From Oreocharis arfaki (lineage: Eukaryota; Chordata; Aves; Passeriformes; Paramythiidae), in the NCBI GenBank assembly GCA_013398015.1, contig VZRR01003261.1:691641-755640 (forward strand): DNA of 64,000 bases, read 5' to 3'. This document shows positions 60,101 through 64,000 of this stretch, in pieces. A model generated the notes under the pieces. The model had not been told where the DNA came from, searched no databases, and worked only from the letters and a program-made list of their open reading frames with translations. Position 1 is the stretch's first letter, and the number at the start of each line of letters is the position of its first letter. A program made the position numbers and the translations under genes.

Positions 60101-62219
60101 CACCTAGCTGCTACAGCAATACATGCTTTATAGATTCATCATGTTGAAGTCCAGAAAGAATCATTAGATGGCCTGTGCAGGCCCCAGCACACTGCCAGCC
60201 ACTATTACACTGCAGAAATCAGCACCGCAGGCGGCTCGGCAGCTTCTGCTTGGCTCCCACGTCCTTTCCAGAAAGGCCATCCAGGGATACCAAGCAATGG
60301 ACAATCTGCCCCATCCCCTGAGGTGTTCTAAATTGAGATCAGCCCCTTGCCCCAACTTACATCAAAATCCATGCTGGCTGCTTTTTATTATTATTTATGG
60401 AAATGGTACCCAGAGCCAAGCAGGGCTGGATGGGGACAGGAATTCTCTGTCCCCATCTCCTCTGTGCGGGAAGAGAGGAGGCAGCCGAATCAGGAACTTC
60501 TGCATTGTGCATCTGTCCTCCCTCTTCAGACATGAGTCCCACCTGCCAAAGGTACAATTGGCCAAGAACATTAACAGAAGTCCTATGAATAATAATTTAA
60601 AATAGTGGATTAATTAGAGGAAATTGTGATCTGCTTGCAAATATCCTGCAGGCAGTAAAATGGAGCTAAGCCTTGCAGCTACAAAATTCATTGCAAGCCA
60701 CTGCCTCTGTGAGTTTTTACTAGAGGAGAAGGGCGTTGTTTTTCTGCTTTACTCGTTTTAGAGACCAGTCTCAGTTAGACTAACTCAGCAAAATGTGGGG
60801 TTTTCCCCAACAGGAGGCTGAAAACCAAATTTTTATAGTAGCCTGCGATCGGAGAAAGAACACTCTGACCTCCTGCATGTTGCAGGTGATCCCATTTCCA
60901 TGCAGGCACTTTCATTTCCACCCACGACTTCCTTAAATTAAAGTTCTTCTGTCCTCAGAGTAGAGACAAAATAGTAAATATCTCTTGGGTCCACTGCCCC
61001 TGTAGAGAACTGTTCGGAAGAGACATTACACAACCCTCAAGGCAAGAAAAATGAAGCAAGAAGTCCCAGAAAAGACAAAACCATCTCTTCTTAATGTGGG
61101 ACAACCTCAATTCACTGTTGCTGTGATTCTGGTTGCATGAGTATCGGTGAAAAACAAAAAATCTGAGTAATTCCCAGAATAATGTGCAGTTGGTATTTAA
61201 CTCTGGCCAGACCAGACCTGAACCATTTTTGGGGGGCAGAAAGATTGTAAATTGCTCACTGCACAACACCCAAGAGAGACTAAGGAGCTTGGGAGCTTCA
61301 TCCCTTCCACTATTTGTCCTTCATGATGTTCCTGGGATTCAAACAGCCTACCAAGAAGCTCCCTGCACATGACAGGAACAGTGACATGGCTCAGGAATTA
61401 ACAAATAATGTTCCTGCCTTCACAGCTGAAGCACGGTGTGGTTATCCCGGCAGTCACAGCACGAAAGGGCAAATTTGGGAAAGGAATAAGAGAGTCTATG
61501 CTAGGATTCACTGTCCTGAGGCATCTCTGGTATCACCTGGGAAGCCTTAGTGTAGCTCTCCCGGGCAGAGAAATCAGAGCTGTGACAGGAATCAGGCTGG
61601 GAGGATCCACGGGAGCGAGGCGGCTGCCGGCACTCACACGGGAGCAGCGGGCACACCGTGTGCAGCCCCACCACGCGTGTCCAGCCCCGCAGGCACGAGA
61701 AGAACGAGTGCGAGAGGAGGAGGAAGAACCTTGGGACGGGGTCTTACAGAGAGCTAGAGAAACCACTGAGAAATAGAACATTAATCTCTTCGTTTTGGAT
61801 GAGTGTAACAGTTTGGACACTTAACAATCAGTAGTCTTTCTGCTAGTGGGGTATTTCATTCCCAGCAGTTTCACGGAGAGTTTGAGGGAGATTACATATT
61901 TATGGTTTCCCATCTGAAAGACTTTTAGCAGGTTTACCTCGCACATATGGATCCTGTTTTGGTTCTTTTGTTTTAGCACTTAATGCTTGTGAAATTGCCA
62001 GTTAATGACATCCATGCCTAAACCATGTTGCTTTTTAAAGCAAAATGTCTACCAAAGGTCCGTGTTCATACTTACCACTTCTTGAATACAGCAATGAAAA
62101 TTTTAAGAGGTTTGTTACCTACTGTGTGTGGGGGAGGGAACCGACCGAATAACGAAATTACAAACAGAGGGTTGGATTAAAGCCTTGCCTGTTCTGGGTC
62201 TTGAGGCAACGCAACCCCA
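54153..62219. other. NOM1-to-MNX1 side intergenic region, no gene found
   Basis: About 8 kb of mostly unique sequence of moderate GC. Open frames up to about 145 codons show no family I recognise and no splice or repeat support. No MNX1 homeobox or C-terminal exon is visible, so MNX1 must lie further right if synteny holds. Confidence 0.7.
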
Positions 62220-62640
62220 CCAACACCAATAGGGCACCCCGGGGCTGGGTGGCACCCTGGGAATGGGTGCAGGGAGGCCCCACACTCGCAGGAAGGTTGG
62301 TGTTGGGGGAGGTGGGCTGGGAGCATGAGGCCCCTGGAGCAGGGTGAGGGGTGCCGGGGTCAGGGGGATGATGCGGGGAACACCCCGGAGCTGGTGCGGG
62401 GGTACCCTGGTGAGGGCTCAGACAGAGAGCGCGTCCCCTCCGCCCTCAGCCGCTGGCTGAGCGGGCACGTGGGTGATAACGGGGCCCCTTTGATACCTCC
62501 CGGCTGGGCCCCCCCGGCAGAGACCTCCCCCGCCCGGGGCGCTGCGGGAGCGGGCGCGGATCCTCCCCGGGCCGGGCGCGGAGCGGAGCGCGGAGCGTGT
62601 CGCACACGTTACCGGCTCCGCTGATCACCCTGAGCCTTTG
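62220..62640. promoter_or_regulatory. CpG-rich block, candidate CpG island
   Basis: GC- and CpG-dense stretch, strongest at about 62,510-62,610 (GGGCCGGGCGCGGAGCGGAG region), with a CACGTG E-box at 62,465-62,470. No coding exon was recognised. It could belong to the neighbouring developmental gene's regulatory landscape or to a non-coding transcript. Confidence 0.5.
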
Positions 62641-63290
62641 ATTGACCTGCACGTGGGGACGAGCCTCCGCACTTCAAAAGAGCGTGGGAAATCCTCATTA
62701 AAAGGCTTTTCTCCCCCGTTGGGACCGACACCTTCTTTGAAGCCTTTCCAAGCGACAATGCAAAAGCACCCAGCGCCGAAGGACCGTATCTATATTTTAA
62801 GTGACTTTCATTTCTCTTCTCTCCTCTTGCTCTCTTTCCCCCTCCTCTCCTTTCAGTTTTGGAAACACCTGGTAAGTTGTAAAATGATTTACGAAGTGAA
62901 AGTGTTAAATGAGGCCACCAGCTGTAAGACTGACAGAGCTTTATGAGTTTTATTAGGTGCCCTATTATGGAAAATAAACTTTAATCCGTCCATAAAAACA
63001 GAATCTGAAAAACATATTTGCCCTTGTAGTCTGGAACACTGAAGGTATTCTTGTGAGACGCTGGGCTTTAAAGAGATTAATTTTATTGAGACAGACACAA
63101 TACACCGGTAGGACTTTGATACCGAGTCCGTGAATAGCTGCCTGTACCCGCAAGGCTGGTTTTCATGGGGCTGGGACGAGTTTGGACACACACCTCTCGG
63201 GCATACAGGATATTTCTGGCCCAGTGGGGCACGTCTACCGTCTTAATTAGTGGGTATTTAGTTGGAAATTAATGACTGAGGGAGGATCTT
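62641..63290. promoter_or_regulatory. Candidate conserved non-coding element near MNX1 side
   Basis: Contains clustered homeodomain-type sites: TTTATTAG, TTTAATCC, CCATAAA and ATTAATTTTA between about 62,945 and 63,090, preceded by a long pyrimidine tract. Conservation was not tested, so this is a guess from composition and position. Confidence 0.3.
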
Positions 63291-63319
63291 TTTTTTTTTT
63301 GGCGGGGGGGTGGTGGTGA

Positions 63320-63323
63320 NNNN
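63320..63323. other. Assembly gap (4 N) with identical flanks
   Basis: Four N bases. The 15 bases on the left (GGGGGGTGGTGGTGA) are repeated exactly on the right, so the gap is probably a badly closed G-rich tract rather than missing sequence. Confidence 0.95.
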
Positions 63324-63355
63324 GGGGGGTGGTGGTGATTTCAGGTATCTCTTTA

Positions 63356-63400
63356 ATTATTGTTGTTATTATTATTAATGTTGATGTTGTTGTTGTTGTT
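63356..63400 (+). repeat. TTG/TTA trinucleotide microsatellite
   Basis: ATTATTGTTGTTATTATTAT followed by repeated GTT units. Simple repeat. Confidence 0.9.
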
Positions 63401-64000
63401 ACATACACCATACATTATATTTAATTTATTGGTAATTTTTTTAAGATAATGTGTCCTCCAGACCGATACGGTTTAGGCATATTAAGGTCTAAAGAGGTAA
63501 ATGCTGCTGACAGTGAGTAACTCGGATGTGTCGCCGAGATAAGGGCGGAGGAGCCACCGCGGCCCTACGCGGGTCTTGCGCGCTCTTGCACGGCCGCGCA
63601 CCCACGAAGATGCAGCCTCAGCCAGCGGTGTAGAAAAACACAGAGATACTCATGCTTTTATTTTCTATCGCCTTGAAGTCTCTACAGCCTGTGGCTAAAA
63701 GAAACTCGTTTACAGATTTAAATCAGAGCCTCCGACGCGATCGTTTCCGTGCAAGGGGGTAAGCATCGGTCAAGCCCAAATCGAGATTATCCCGATCAAG
63801 TTTTTTGAAATACGGGATCCGTTCAGATTTATGACATATCGTGATTTTCGGCTTGTCGCCCGGGGGCCCTGGGTGTGCGAGGGCGGTGAGCTGGTTAATT
63901 ACCCGCCTTATGCCTGGCTGCCACCTCCAGCCGCCCCACCTGAAGCTCTCCGTGAGAGAGAACGCTTTTCCTTCGTGAATTTCATCCCATAATCTCACGC
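63401..64000. other. Right-edge non-coding sequence, CpG-bearing
   Basis: Unique sequence with several CpG clusters (63,530-63,605) and a minus-strand AATAAA at 63,658-63,663. It could be the 3' UTR or 3' flank of a minus-strand gene to the right (MNX1 by synteny), but no coding exon supports this. The 91-codon minus-strand open frame at 63,723-63,998 has no family resemblance that I can see. Confidence 0.35.

Noticed and set aside
63723..63998. 91-codon minus-strand frame as a possible MNX1 terminal exon
   Set aside because: It lacks the homeodomain and the acidic, serine-rich MNX1 C-terminus; at most it is 3' flanking or UTR sequence.

Overview
This is a vertebrate nuclear window, almost certainly from a bird. 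Two recognisable multi-exon protein genes stand in head-to-head orientation with GT-AG introns of compact size. The only abundant interspersed repeats are CR1-type LINE 3' fragments, which is typical of birds. I see no rRNA, tRNA, CRISPR, operon or prokaryotic feature. Gene content and order match the conserved SHH–RNF32–LMBR1–NOM1–MNX1 neighbourhood. The CR1 variety suggests Neoaves, possibly a passerine, but the species cannot be fixed from this window.

Left part (1–20,450): the 5' portion of LMBR1 lies on the minus strand. Coding exon 1 is at 19457–19519, exon 2 at 5468–5540, exon 3 at 3203–3242 and exon 4 at 1355–1494. Together they encode residues 1–106 in one uninterrupted frame, and the rest of the gene is beyond base 1. 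The intron 5 SHH limb enhancer (ZRS) is therefore outside the window. The LMBR1 promoter is a CpG-rich stretch interrupted by a 72-base N gap next to a GGA repeat, with CR1 fragments on both sides.

Middle (20,450–40,080): about 19.6 kb of intergenic DNA with no supportable gene. It holds several CR1 fragments (some very old), microsatellites, a 23-bp tandem duplication and a neat inverted repeat.

Right-centre (40,080–53,800): the complete NOM1 gene on the plus strand, 11 coding exons that join to 840 codons plus stop. All phases close. The first exon encodes a GC-rich basic and acidic N-terminal region; later exons encode the MIF4G and MA3 domains. NOM1 has a CpG-island promoter with an upstream ATG whose stop codon overlaps an in-frame Met codon of NOM1, a YY1-type motif over the start codon, a consensus CTCF motif 55 bp upstream of the start, and a poly(A) signal 15 bases past the stop. 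A second consensus CTCF motif lies about 0.4 kb past the NOM1 stop.

Right end (53,800–64,000): intergenic DNA leading toward where MNX1 is expected, although no MNX1 coding sequence is visible. A CpG-rich block (about 62,220–62,640) and AT-rich, homeodomain-site-like sequence follow. A 4-N gap at 63,320 has identical 15-base flanks and looks like an assembly artefact.

I found no exotic new system. The most interesting points are the upstream-ORF arrangements on both genes, the apparent loss of the PP1-docking RVxF motif from the NOM1 N-terminal region, and the two consensus CTCF motifs bracketing NOM1.
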